Source of the DNA: Quercus robur
Taxonomy: Eukaryota; Streptophyta; Magnoliopsida; Fagales; Fagaceae
Direction of reading: 5' to 3'
DNA: 64,000 bases
NCBI RefSeq assembly: GCF_932294415.1
Contig: NC_065535.1
Location: 26,506,782 to 26,570,781 of the forward strand
The notes under the pieces were generated by a model that was given only the letters and a program-made list of their open reading frames with translations, did no database searches and was not told the DNA's origin. A program made the position numbers and the translations under genes. Of this stretch, positions 37,586 through 51,069 are shown in pieces. Positions within the stretch are counted from its first letter, which is position 1, and every line of letters starts with the position of its first letter.

Positions 37586-40500
37586 CTAGCACTTCTTACC
37601 AATGTTGAGTACTCTGTGCAGATAGAAGGCTTCACCTTGATCCCCATTTAAGGACCTTCTCTCCAAGCAGCATGCAGTTAGCTGCCTGAGTAGCCTCTCA
37701 AGACAAGATTGCAAGCAACCATGTGAATCTTTTAAGTTAGGATTCATTGACAAGATCATGGCATTAACTGCATCAGCAACAACTTCTCGCTGTGAATCTT
37801 CAAGCAGGTATCCAACTGAGGATTCCCGTGGTTGTTCATATGCCAACAAGGCAACACAATCCTAGAGAGAGAGAGAGAGAGAGAGTTACAATTATTATTT
37901 AGCTCAAAACTTCAAAAGAGTAAGGATCATTGTATTGTTTAGTACCAAAGGATGCCTCTTTAAGACATACAGAAACCAATTCACCCTAACCAGCCTAAGC
38001 AAGTCATAAAAGCAGTAAGTCCTATGGTTTACTAGAGCATCCTTTTTCAATTTAATTTAATTTTTATATTTATGACGAGGAACCCCCTCCCTCAAGGTAT
38101 GGGCCAGTCGGACCACCCCAGAGTGGCAAACCCTGGATGTCTACACTTGAGCATCCTTTTTTGATATGCTACCACCATGAGATGGTAAATTGTGGTGATT
38201 CAAAAATTTCTTCCCAGGTTGACACGCACACAGTTATAGACTGATAGGCACTTCTTGATGTATTTAAAAGGCTCATACGGAAGGTAAAAATGTTTTCCTT
38301 TTACTTTCCTCTTAATTGCATTGTGCTGCTTTAAAAAGGAAAAAAAATATATATATAAATAAAAAAAAGAGAGAGACAAGAATAATTCATGTTTTACTGC
38401 AAAAAGTAAAATATTAACATTTATCTCAACATCTTCCAACTGTAGAAGGAAATGAGAGATAAAATTCCATGTGTTTCATCCAAAAAATTCTAGAACAAAG
38501 CAATTATTGGGTCAATTGCTTTGCAACTTACCAAAATCACAGCAAATGCATGGACCAGAAGAATTTCAATGCAGAAGTAGTATTTCTATGTGCAACAGAC
38601 TTATCATTGTTGGCAAACAATTTTACTCAGTACCTGAACAAAATCCTCAAACCCAGCGAGCCCAAAAAATTTTGCCAATTGAATCCTTCCATACTTCACA
38701 GCTTCCTCCAGTGCCCCAACCTACATGTCAGGTTCAGGTGTCTCAAATTATAAATAAATAGTCAATTAAGTATACTTGATCATAACTTTGTATGTATCAA
38801 AATTAGCAGTCAGTGACAACCACAATTAAGGGTTTTCTAACCAACCCTAAAATCAGTCATATGAGAACAATTAATCAATCACATAAATCATGGAGAGAAA
38901 GTTGAGAACACTTTGCCATTTTCTACTGACGAATATAGTAAGCAAAATAAAACAAAAAACCTTTGAATGGGTAACTTGCATTCATTCCTTTCAAACAAAC
39001 AAAAACCTTCTATTATGGAAGTAGCTTGAATTCCTGTGTATAAAGCTACTACTAAGCAAAATTAATAGGGTAAAGAAAAGAACATACACGAACCAATTCA
39101 ATAAACTTTTGACAGTGAAGCAGAAAGCAGGTAGCCGATTTATCATCCTGCAAAAAGCACAATTGATTGTCAATGCCTGGATAAATAAAGGCAATCTAAG
39201 AAGGTTGAAGATAACCCTTAAAAGGTGAAACTAAATTACAATTTATAAAAATCTGCACTACAATTAGTGCTCAACAATGATCACATATCTCTCATCTTCT
39301 ACCACAAGAATCAAGCACAAATTTAAATTCAGAACAAAAAATGACATGCCATCAGTATCACATTGAAGCTATAACAACCCCCCCACCCTTTTAGTGGGCG
39401 ACCAAATCTTGAAATGTTTTAAGTTTTCCTCAGATTCAAGGACAATTTTTAGTAAACATATGGATGGCCCCCAAACTATTTTTCAATTACATATATCACC
39501 CAATAATCTAAAATTTCAAATAATTGTTTCTCTAAATGGAACAACACCAACCCAACAACACCCCCCCCCCCCCCAAAACCCAAAATCTGTAATCCTGATT
39601 CTGCCCTGATGCTATGAGAACATTGGAAAATAAAAACAAAAACAAAAATGCATAAACATGTTCTCAAAGTTCTCATTTAGCTAGTGACAACTTTCAGGTA
39701 TGGGAAGCTATAAGTTTCAAACCTCAAAGTATAATCATCTCTTCTACTGAAAAAGAGGACCCTGCTGAAGTTATCAATCTAGTTTTTGTCCCAGAAATAC
39801 TAAATAGCCCTTTGTAGATATAATAAAAGAGAACAATTTTGATTTGAAAATGTCAATCAAGTAATTTGATAATGAGAGGACATCAGTATGTTTTATTTTC
39901 TAAATGGTTCCTAGATTGATTGAATTTTAGATGTGAAAAGCTCTAGCTCTAGCTCATTGGAGAAAAGATATTCAAAAAACGATTTGACCAGTTAGAAAAA
40001 ATATCTTAGGACTTATCTTTCAAATGGATTAGTATGGCTTATCCATACTTCTGCCAGCAGTTGACAAGAAACAACCAGATATTCATGCAGAAAACCAAGT
40101 CAGGTTTCATTCCACCAGTTCAAACCACAGTAAGAAATCTCAATGCCATGTTGCACTGATATAGCACATAGAAATTTCAAACACAGTTCAAACAGCAGGA
40201 AGGACAAGAATTGAGGCAGTTAAGCAGTTGAGAAGAAATACTTAAAAATGGTTATGGTATTGAAGCATGACTGATGATAATAACAATTGTAATCAATGGC
40301 ACATGTGGTGGGCAAAAGGGAATGTGGGGGGGCTGGGCAAGGGGAGGGGGTGTTTGTTAAAGTAAGAGGCAGGGACTAGGAGTAAACAACAATTCGTGTG
40401 TTACAATGCTTGGCAATTTACCAATTTAGATGACATATATGCCTTGTGAATAAGTATTAAACAACATTCGTTTCACATTAACAATTAAATAAACCTTCTG

Positions 40501-43500
40501 AATATCAGAGCCAGGTTGGCAACACACTTTTTAAACATTAATGAACATCATTTCAAGAGAACACTCTGAAAGTTGAGTCCACCTGAACAATCTGGGGATA
40601 CCAGTCATGAAGTTTACCAAGTACAGCGTCAATCTCCCCATTCTTTATTAGCTTCATGCACAGTGAAAATAAGTCAGCCAAATTTACAATATTAGCAAAA
40701 TTAACACAGCTCAAATTAGTTAGCTAAAAAAGGGTAGTTCAAATAAAATAAAAGCAAAAAACAGAGCTAGGAAACAAAGCAGTTGGAGATAATAAGTAAA
40801 CCAAAAAAAAAATGTAAGAGAAGATAATTAAGTGAACTTCAGTTAACACACTCTGAAAAGGATTAGGCAATCTCCTCAAGCATGTGATCATTGGAAAATA
40901 ATTTAATGTAAATTGTGGTTGCCCCTTGCATCCAATGGGATAGATATTGAGGCCCATTGCACTGATTTTGGAAATCAGAACTAAAAGCCCAGGTACCTTA
41001 ACACAATCCACATTTTTGGTTAAGCTCTAGTAGAGAAGTAACAACAATTCTTGCAAGTAAGATGATGGTGATGTGGGACTATTGTACTTTAACATGACCA
41101 CATGGTTCTTACAAACATTATTATGATGTGTTTTCTTGCAAAACTTGGGTGGGATCATATCTTCTTCTTTTATTATTTTTTCTTTTTTATTTATTATTAT
41201 TATTTTTATCCGGTTTATTGCTAAGTTGCACACAACTACTCTCCATCCCATTCTTATGTAGGGAGGAACCATTTAAGCTATAACTCACTCATGGGTTGGC
41301 TCATTGCAATATTTCACTTCTTGTACTTCTTCATTTTCCTCAATTAATTAACCATTCAGACCATTTGCTGATGATTTCACCCTTTCAATCTAATGATTGA
41401 GGGAGGTCTTTTTATTTATTTATTAATTTATTTACATATTTAGTTCTTCTAATGCAAATGATCTTGTAGTATGTTCTTATAATTTTTTTCCCCTTAATTA
41501 TTTTAATTGTTGTTAGCTATAAGTTGAAGTTTTTTTCAGCAAAAGTTCCCACATTTAATAAAGAGAATATATTGAATTAGACCAATCACAGACAGAATAG
41601 TAACTTTTAGGAATAACTTCAAAATATTGGTGCTGCACTACATATGATATCTTAGCAAACTTCAGGAATGACATAAACTATTAACCATGAGTGAGGATTT
41701 GATCACTTCATATTGCATAAGAAAACACATATGCAACAATAAGCACCTGTTGCTGAACTCAAGGAAACCCACAATATCATTAATATTACCCATGAAACAA
41801 TGAACTCCAATTCAGCCATTCATATGTATTTATTTCTCCAAGTATTTTATGGAGGACTTTTGTAAACTAGAAAATAGAGATTAATTAAGATAAGATGGAA
41901 CATCTAATCCAGAACATTTCCAATCAATTTTAAAACAAATAAAAGCTATACTTCAGCATCTCACTAAAAAGTTGTTTATTGGTCATCAACTTTCTATAGT
42001 TGCAGCTGCAAAGAACTCATTCTGAGAGTTTGATTCAGCTGGGCTGCTCCTAAACTGAAATATTTAATGCAAAGATAGATAAAATCACACCACCTCACTG
42101 CACATTTTATCCATTTGTTACATTTTCTGGGGCCTCAAAACTGAATCAGTCTATTGCGGAACTTTGTGAACTGTCATGTGAAATATGATCTTTTGGAACT
42201 GTTAGTTCTGTTGACAATGTTTTTCTCTAGCTCAGTCCATCATGTATTAACTGTTGCCAGTACTCTCTCAGCCTAGCTGGTATCAATTCTAAGATTGTCT
42301 ATTAGAACTCAAGCGACCACAAAGTAGAATGAAGTGCCAGGCAAACCCCAACATCCCCACCTCCCCCCTCTTTTCCCAAAAAAGAAGAAAGAAATGGAAA
42401 AGAAAATTTGAATAATTCACAAAAGGATCTTTTATCATTCCAAAGAAGTAATTAAGTAGAGAGAACATATTTCCCCAATAGGACTTCACATCAAAAGAAT
42501 ATAAATTGATAATGAATTTTGAAAGATGAATATACATGTGCGTGTGTGCGCATGCGTGCTACGGTTTCACATGTTTGCAAACTTTGCACATACAAGCATT
42601 AGTAAAGCTGGATATCTTCCAACTTTAAAAACTAGTGGAGTCAAATGATTAGTATCTTTCACTCACATTGAAAGGTGAAGAAAAGGACGTATCTTTTATG
42701 TGGAAAGAAGCATTTAATTTATAGTTTGTTATCTCTCATAAAAAGCCTTTTTTTTATTTTTATTTTTATTTTTATGAATAAGAAAATTTCCTTGACAAAT
42801 CTCAGTATACAAGAAATATACTAAGAGGAAAAAAACAGTCAAGACATTGAACTGTCAATGAAAGTACGCAAAGAGGAAGAAGGTGGGCAACACAGCCATC
42901 CACTCATGCTCACAATGGAGGAGCAAGTAATCAATTGTCTCACCAGTTTTTTTTTTTTTTCCCACTTAATTATTTAATAGCCTAAATTTTTATAAAGATC
43001 CATCATTGCATGGGATAATGGGTAAGACCCATAGAATATTATATATCTATATAGAATCAAAAGGTTAGTGAAACCCTCATATCACGGTCACATATTAGAG
43101 AAGAGCATGAGAGAGAACACTGAACCCATATTTGTAAACCAAAAGTCCATATGGACATAAAATTAGTCTAAAATTTCATACCTGTCGTAGAGTCTTTCTC
43201 TCATTCAATGCATACATGATGTCCTGCTCATCAAAGCCATTCTCTTGAGCTATATGGACAGGAGGCACAGTAGTTTTACTAGCCATGTCAAATGAGTTGA
43301 GAGTCTCTTCATAGCCATAATGTAGTAAGTAGGAGCGTACAATTCTGGTTAAAGATACAAGCACATTAGTACTTGAAGAATGGCAGTCATAGATCAAATA
43401 ACAGTAACATGACTTTTCATAACATAGCCAAAATGTGTTGCTAAGACATACATAGTTCTAAGGTGTATATAGCATGAACAATAAATATCTTTAAGACATA

Positions 43501-46500
43501 CATGGTTCAAAGACACATATAGCTATGAACAATCTTTAACAGTTTTGCATGCATTTAGCAGGACATCGCAAGAAAAAATGCAATGGAAATTTGAATAGCC
43601 AACACCCTACAGTCAGAGATGTTAGGTAGACCACTATGTATTGGATCAAATTTACTAGGACCTTGGCTATATGATAATGAATATCCCTAAATTCAAGATT
43701 GCTACAAACATAGCCAAAATGGAATTCTATTTTCATCCCTTTTTCATGAGAGATCTTCCAAATGTATCAACAAAGCCATAAAATACATCCTTACACACCA
43801 AAAAAAAAAAAAAGGATTACAGAGACTCCTATTCTGCTCTCTCTCTGGAATCTAAATCTAGGACTCCTTCAGGAAAATGTAAAGATTCAGTATTCCAATG
43901 ACATGAACCTAATGATATAATATCACTTTACCTAATTTGAATTCAACATCTTATGAAAATTTTTCCTTTCAAAAATTAGATAAGTAAATAGTTTTTTATT
44001 TTATTTTTAAGTATGAATACAATAAGAAAGCTTTACATAAATGTTTTTTTCCTCAATGATAATCTTATTGCCCCCACAGAAAAATTTGAATTTTATCTCC
44101 ACTAACAGGACTTCAAACATTTCAGCCATTTGAAATTCTTAAGAGCAGGTGTATACACAGTATAGGACCCAGCACAGCTTCTAACACTGCTCCCACCTCA
44201 TATATTTAAGGTTCTTCCTGCTGGCTTTGTAAGCTTCTTCTAACCACTGATTGCCCTTCTTAAATTCAAGAAAAGCAACCAGAGCTATCCTTTCCCTTCA
44301 ACGCTCTTATTTGATAAATTTGGAATCCCAATTCTAGACTTGAAGAACATTTAGGATTTGAAACCTCATTTGCTAGTTGATCTCCAAACATTATATTTGA
44401 CATTTGAAGTTGAAGGAAACAAAAAAGGAAGAGGTTGAAGCTGTACCAAATTTAGGAAAAAAAAAAAAAAAAAAAACTCTTCTCTTGAATCAGTTGGCAT
44501 ATAATTGCATTGTTCTAAAAATTACATAGGCAGCAATTATAATTTTATAACCAAAGAATAAACCAAGAGTCAGGCTCCACTGTAGGACAAGCTTCAATAG
44601 TAACAAAGGTTTCTAATTCTTTTGCCACAAATCAGATGATTCAATGGAAAGTAGTACTTAAATCAGAAGAACCTCAACAGGTGTACAGCAGAGTAGAAAA
44701 TGTCTTGGATGAATAAGATTTAATCTGATGTGAACATACCCATGACTGACATTTGGTGGCAAAGATATCTTTTCAACTGTCATTTGTTGCTTCATCCTCT
44801 CTTGTTTTTCAAAATCCTAATCAAAAGACACAAATGAAAAAGAAAAAATTAACAAAGGAAACAACAACAATGAGTAATTCCAGCAAAAGAATAAAAAGGC
44901 AAAGCATGATAACAAAACAAATTATCTATCACTTAATTTTACTTCACTAACCCAATTCAATAAGTGGAAATAATCCTTCATAGCTATGAAATCCAGAAAC
45001 AACATATTTCATTATTTTGTACTTTTCAGTTTTTTTCCCCTGAAAATTTGAGATCATTATTGGGGGTTTTGAATGTGGAAGTGTAATTTAGGACTCGGAA
45101 AATCAAGGAAAAATGAAATAAAATTTGAAATATCTATGGGTTTTTCAAATGTTTTGAATAATTTGTTTGTTTGAGATTTACTTTTTTCATTACGTTGTTC
45201 TTTCATTTGTTGCAAATTTAAGGAATTTGTCTAAACATCAAAAAAATAATTTTTTTTCAAGGAATATGAATGGAAATAAAGACACTTTTAAGGAATTGGG
45301 GTGGGCGGGCAGGGCGAGTGCTGATATCCACAATGCATACAGGGTAGGAGGAACACCACCAAAAGCAAGGGCAGGAGATGAGATCCCCAAAAACTAAATG
45401 CCCCCTGCCATCCCTAAAAGAAAGACAATTTGGAAGAGCTGTGCAAAGGGAAGAGACAGAGAGAGTTGAGGTTAGGTTGAGAGGACTTGGGGCTAAAATT
45501 TAAAAGAGAAAGAAATGGAGGGGAACTCTGGTCAAAGTGGTTGAAGTGGTGCCATTAATGTACCCAAGTAGTGTATATATTAGCAATACTTGGGTGTTTA
45601 TGAGGGTGCAGCACATGCACTCTAGTCTGAAGTCAGTGTGTGCGTGTGTGTGTGTGTGTACATATCACATTCTTCAACCTAGGAAATCACCTAATATGGT
45701 AGGCCAAGATTCAAAATTCTGGGAAATAATGTAAAGTTGTAAACACAAACCCACACTTAAAACCAATAGAAGAAAAAGGAGGAGGAGCATATCTTGCCTC
45801 AAGATCAAAAGCAAATGGTTTCTGCCCAAAGTTGACATGGACCCTGCCAAATTCAGATCAAACACATCTGAAAAATCAGGACCTCTGCCACTATGAGAAA
45901 AAGAAGCTGTAATAATTAATATGCAATACATAATAGAACAATTTGTAATTTCAAGGAGACTTCACAGGACAGGCAATTTAGCATTGTTCACAAACCTGTT
46001 ATAGAAGCGTATCAGATGCTATAGACTGTTGGCTATTCAGGATTACAAACTAAAGGTTACCAAACTCAAAAGCTTGACAGTTTTCTATAACACATTACTG
46101 AAGCAGATAGACCAGATAGACCCATTATAAAGCACAAGCACTTTAACTTTTCTACAGATTCAACCAAGTATCCATTCTTATCAATTAATTGTTCAATCAT
46201 AAACAAATAGTGTATGTGTGTGTGTGTGCGTATATATATTAAATTATTGAAGCCAAATTATTCATTTTCTTATTTGAATTTGAATGGTGAGAGGCAATGC
46301 ATATATAGGTCAAAACATAACCATCTATTTTTCTATAGAAGAAAAAAAAAAATAATTAAGTCATATATTTCACTTAGTTATCTCTATTCTAAGAACCCTT
46401 AACCTTTTATTTATTAAACACTCTAGTCTAAGAATCCTTGACTCATCCACAGAGACTCCCATAAATCTACTACACTATCTTATGCTTTGCATAACCCACT

Positions 46501-47370
46501 CCAACAGTTCCTTGGTTGCCTCCCCCCTCCATCTCAATGTCGAACAACTTTGAACAACTAGCTAATGGAATAATCTCTTGCAAGCCTTCGTGGGGCACCA
46601 TGGCCCATGTACTTGCTGCATGTGGTCTCAATTCACCTTTGCCCAACACCTGGTCGCGCCCTACCAAAACAGCCTGTTGTCCACCTAGTCTCTGTCTTCC
46701 TCCCCACTAAAGCTCAGTTGAGCCTCGTCAGTTTTTCTCCAGTTCCATTCCCTAGCACTTGAATGTTGCCTTAGATGCTAAACCACATGGAACTCCACCC
46801 TATGTTAAGCTTCTTGTCCTGTCGCTACCACACCCATTGTGCATTCAACCCCCTCGGTACTGCTGTGAAGACCACGTTTGCCCTTGACACCTCCAAGCTA
46901 CCCACCGCCTGTCTGCCTAGCCCCCACATTCCAGAGAGTTATAGTCTCACTTGTCACAGTAATATCTCTGGTCTGACCCATATATACTGAATCAGGATGT
47001 TGTATTTTCTCTCACCTAAAGTCTCTTCAAAATCTTTCAGCCCATTGGGTTTTTGGTCTTCTAAGTATTAAGGTGAAGCTTTTAGAGCTTTGGCCCACCT
47101 CAAAGTGAGTGGGTCGAATACTTAAAAGTTAAAACCCCTTTAGCGCATGTTGCGTTGTTAGAATCATGCCCACTCTGGTTCCTCCCTCTTGACTTCCCCA
47201 AACAAGGACTGAATTACGTTTCTTAAAGTTTTCCCAAGATACTGGCCTCTTGCTATCATAGTTTAAATTGGTAAACTATACAAGTCCACCAATTCTTGTG
47301 AGAGGAGTGTCATTGGCTGTTGCCTTAAACTATTGGCTAGATCCTATCCCTCCAATCTAGTAGAAGATTT

Positions 47371-47427
<57 letters not shown>

Positions 47428-50400
47428 ATAGATTATGGCAAGCATAGTCCCTACATGAGCACATCTCTGAAACTCTTTCTCACTATGGAATAGGGCACAC
47501 ATTGCCCTTATATGAGCACAAAAAGGCAAGGAAGCCCCCACCAATCTGAAAATGGAGCTCTAACCAAACTAATTGTGAAACCTGAGGTTAGTGTCAACAT
47601 CACTGATGAAGACGAAGGTTTAACAAATCTCCCTTGGTTCCTTGTGTTTTTCTGATTTGTAAATTTTATTTGGTTGGCTCTGTATTTGACAAGTACCAAT
47701 TTATATGCCGCACCATTGTTGAATCTTGTGTATCCTAGCAGTGTTAATAAAATTACTTTTTCATTTTGCAGAACCTAAACTGCATCCTGGCACACCAATA
47801 TGGATATGTGTCAGATACAGATACACCTGCCTATCTGATAAAAAACTAAACCTATACGTTAAAAGTCACATCCCACTCCCAGTCAAATGACCTATTTGAA
47901 CATTAATGACATAATAATAGCTAGTGGAAGTAACGTAACTTTTGGACTTATGCAGGACAGTGAGCTGGTCCAAGTGGACTTGTGGATGATTGCTTTGTTC
48001 AGACTTGGAACTTATCAAAAAAGCTTAACCTTGGAAGCTCCTGCATCACATATCTTAGTTCTTACACAACACTAACGCTATCAGAGATTACCCCATCATT
48101 ACTGGACCATCAAACATGCTGACATTAGTAACTGATTCAGTACTGATGTTTCTACATATTTTGACTTGCTGAATTATTAGAAAACTACTATTCCCTCTGC
48201 TAAAGTGAACATGATTAGGCTTTTCATTTTCTTGGAAGAAGGCTGATTATTTATTGGGACTACTACATGATCACAGTCTGACATGTAGTAGAACAACTAT
48301 AGATACAAAAAAATGATTCATAAAAGTGAATTATATATACGCAGACACAGTTACAGTCTTGCAACTTATTAAGAAAGAAAAACATAGCATTGCAAGCAGT
48401 GTAACAAATAGAGTTTTTATACAAGGTTGCAAACAGGAGAAGTGCAAGAAAGGGATAAATTTATGACGATTCAATAGATTAAATTCACCATATTCTTGTT
48501 TCTTTTTCCTAGATTTCAGGAAGCCCCAAGCATAGATAGTATTAGCGCTTATCAACATTTACATTCAGTTGCTTATGGATGATTCTAGTTGAGCCCTTAC
48601 ATGCCATGTACAGAATCCTCTAACCAACTTACCAATAAATAAATAAATTTTATGTCTTTAAAAAAATAAAAAAGAGTAGTTGGCCTGACAATTGTTTTAT
48701 GATGTTGGCAGCAAAAATTCAATACTTTAACAAACACACAATGAGCAAAACTATGCCACATCCATGCAAGAGAAACAAAAATATCTCATTTAATAGTATT
48801 AACAAATATCATAAATAATTAATATCCACTAGCAGAGCAAAAGTTCCAGACTTAGATTGATATCTGCACTATATGAATCCTGCAATAACATGCACTCACA
48901 ACTTCCTTATTACAATAGGTTTATGACAGAAGGATGAAGCAGCATAAAATTTTTAAAGAGACGGTATAACTTACTCCTCATTTTGGCTGTGAACGGCAAT
49001 TGTAGGAAATAAGGAACCCTTCACATCATTGTACACTGTTCCTACTACTGCTCCATTTTTACTGGTAACAACAAATAGCAGACATATAATTATCAGAATC
49101 CTTAGAAAAAGGGGACAATTACAGGAAGTAAATTAAAATTATACACGAGCCCAAGATGGCTACATGATTTAATAACATACTGAACTGTGTTGATTCCAAC
49201 AACTAATAAACTGAAGGTAGCAAACAAATGTCTTACGTGAAAAAGAATTCATGTGAAGCATAATTAATTCCAGCACCAACTATATCATTAGCTGTGTAGG
49301 TTGGGCCAAAAGCCTCTCCCTTTCCTTGTCCACGATAAAGCATTCCATCATCCCCATGGTATCCACAACTGTGTGGCTCCCACCTGCCCCATAATTAATT
49401 AATTAACAATAATAACAACAAAAATTTCAAAGCCCATGTACAATGTTACAATGTAAGACTGCACAAAAAAAAGGTTTATTATATATTTTTCAAATCTTAA
49501 GAAGTACACCAATAAATTCTTGCTCAACCGGCATCTCTTGCCCTCATAAGAGCAAGGTGGTGGGTGAGATTGTGGGTTCAAGAGTCAAGACTCACTGCAT
49601 ACATGTGCAATTTTCCAATCAAACAAAAAATATGCCTAGAGAACAATGGCAACTATAGAACTCACCAAAGAGAACATGTGCACAATGGATTTAAACATGT
49701 AAAACTCATTAATCTTGTATAATTCCATAAAAGAACCTTGTTTTTGAAGGAGCTACCAATGATTTGTAGAGCCAAATGTATGTTAAACTGGTGGGTCCCA
49801 CCACAAGCATTAGAGTACTACTTTGGGCAGTATATTGACTCTATAAAAACCATGGGCTATGGTTCAACCTTAGAGGTTCTAACCTCCACAAATTAGTAGA
49901 AATCTTAATTTGGTATCTAAAGGTGTTTGGTTATCTTTCCAAGAGCCTTGTAAGTTAGTGGTATAGCCAACTCTCTTTAATTAGAAGAACTCGGGTTTGA
50001 ATCCCCCCTCCCCCATTGTTGTAGTTATGGAGTTATCAAAAAAAAAATTATGAGAGTAGTCTGCTGGCTCTAGTTAGCTCAACTGGTAAAGTTTATTCTC
50101 TTTAAATATGGAACTTAGGTTCAAATACCTCCAAAACCAAAATTCAACTAGTGTCTTGGCCTGATTATTATTTTTTGATAGGTAGATAATGAGATTCGAA
50201 CCACAAACCTAAGGCACCACAAAGTATGCCATTCCCTTTGGGCTATCACTTGAACCCCCCCTCCCCCCAGTGTCTTGGCTTGATCATAAAAGGCAATCAT
50301 CAAAGAGCGGATGTCATAGTTTCAAATCCTATCTTTGTCTATCCAAAAAAAGTTATGAGACTAGTCTTAATTCAGCTTAATGTGAGTGGACTAGTCTTAA

Positions 50401-51069
50401 TTCAGCTTAATGTGAGTATTTTGTTTAGTTAAGTCTACTACAAGTCACAACATCTGAAGTAGAAAGATTACCACTGCTTCTACACAGACAGCAGTTAACT
50501 AAGTATAAATGATTAACAAGCTGCACACTTTCAGACTTGCAACATTGAAACTCTTTCAAATTGAACTCCTACAAGTCCCTAAAATCCCAAGCCCTTTGTT
50601 CACAAATCATTTACGTTTTCAACAATAACACTACACACACCCAATTTCACAACTTTAGTATATTTCTTGCTATTCATAGAAAAAGGAAAAACACAAACCC
50701 GGGCTGTCTCCGCATCTTGAAGTTGTCAGGGGTGAAGCCAATGGCGATCTGGCCTTTGGCCCCGGAGTCCTTGACGTAAATCTCGAAGTAGTAAACGAGT
50801 CGCTTCACCGGAGCCGGCTTGTTAGCTTGCACCACTCCGACATCGTGGCCGTGGAGGTTCACGCTCGGGTACTTCACCGAAATCTTATCGGTGGAAACCA
50901 CCAGGAACCCGCCTGAGCTGTTTATAGTGTTGAGCTCCGTCGGGCACTCCTCGTCTTCCGTGTCCTCTTCCATCTCCTCCTCCTTCTTCTTGTGCGCCCC
51001 ACGCGCCACCTCCAAGAAATACGACCCCACCTCCTCCTCGTTCTTGCTTCCACTATTGTTGTTCGTCAT
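37586..51069 (-). CDS. RANBPM: RanBPM-like protein (SPRY-LisH-CTLH-CRA)
   Basis: Plant homologue of RanBP9/RanBP10, a scaffold of the CTLH/GID ubiquitin-ligase complex (family knowledge). Ten exons on the minus strand join in frame: 51069-50699, 49383-49237, 49061-48975, 45843-45798, 44816-44740, 43344-43182, 40651-40583, 39147-39088, 38720-38634, 37861-37586; 1383 nt, 460 aa. The acidic N-terminus (residues 30-45) is followed by a SPRY domain (about 55-215: YYFEIYVKDSG, then QPGWEPHSCGYHGDDG), LisH (SYLLHYGYEETLNSFD), CTLH (ALNERKTLRQLIKNGEIDAV) and CRA to the end. Intron 4 has a GC donor (AG/GCAAGA at 45797-45796) with an AG acceptor at 44817; all other introns are GT-AG. It ends with TAG. 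No defects seen. The 13.5-kb span is swollen by SINE and LINE insertions in introns. Confidence 0.94.
38048..38148 (-). mobile_element. SINE in RanBPM intron 9
   Basis: Read on the minus strand, it has a ggtggtccgactggccc A-box-like part, a gggggttcctcg B-box-like part and an A-rich tail. The 13-bp direct repeat gagcatccttttt (38035-38047 and 38149-38161) is a perfect target duplication. Confidence 0.7.
42748..42960 (-). mobile_element. 5'-truncated LINE in RanBPM intron 6
   Basis: On the minus strand, a short reading (EHEWMAVLPTFFLFAYFH) matches the tail of LINE ORF2. It is followed by a tail typical of plant L1 3' ends (ttgtatactgag, gaaattttcttattcat) and A/T-rich repeats. Confidence 0.6.
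46480..47110. other. GC-richer insert in RanBPM intron 3
   Basis: This stretch is clearly richer in C than its surroundings and has 60-70 codon open frames on both strands. It looks like a decayed coding fragment of a mobile element, but I do not recognise a family. Confidence 0.35.
47373..47426. repeat. Compound (TC)n(AC)n microsatellite
   Basis: About 15 TC units followed by about 12 AC units, in intron 3 of the RanBPM-like gene. Confidence 0.95.
49515..49630 (+). mobile_element. tRNA-derived SINE in RanBPM intron 1
   Basis: A box TGCTCAACCGG (49521-49531) and B box GGGTTCAAGAGTC (49574-49586) at the usual spacing, then an A-rich end (aaacaaaaaa). Target duplication not found. Confidence 0.65.
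49948..50047 (+). mobile_element. SINE, upstream of the nested pair
   Basis: A-box-like TTAGTGGTATAGCC (49955-49968), B box GGGTTTGAATCCC (49993-50005) and a terminal A-run (50038-50047). Confidence 0.65.
50063..50352 (+). mobile_element. SINE (outer), split by another SINE
   Basis: A box TAGCTCAACTGG (50075-50086), B box GGTTCAAATACC (50118-50129), 3' end tctatccaaaaaa. Flanks ttatgagagtagtct (50048-50062) and ttatgagactagtct (50353-50367) match at 14 of 15. It is the same family as 62332-62504, judged by the shared tail (gataaaagRgcaatcatc, cataggtt). Confidence 0.8.
50168..50268 (-). mobile_element. SINE (inner), inserted in the outer SINE
   Basis: On the minus strand, a B box GGTTCGAATCTC and the tail ctacctatcaaaaaa are visible. 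The outer SINE's agtgtcttggcYtgatYa is repeated on both sides (50150-50167 and 50269-50286), an 18-bp target duplication with two changes. Confidence 0.82.
50361..50417. repeat. 30-bp tandem duplication
   Basis: The unit beginning ctagtcttaattcagcttaa is repeated immediately and differs only at its end. Confidence 0.9.
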
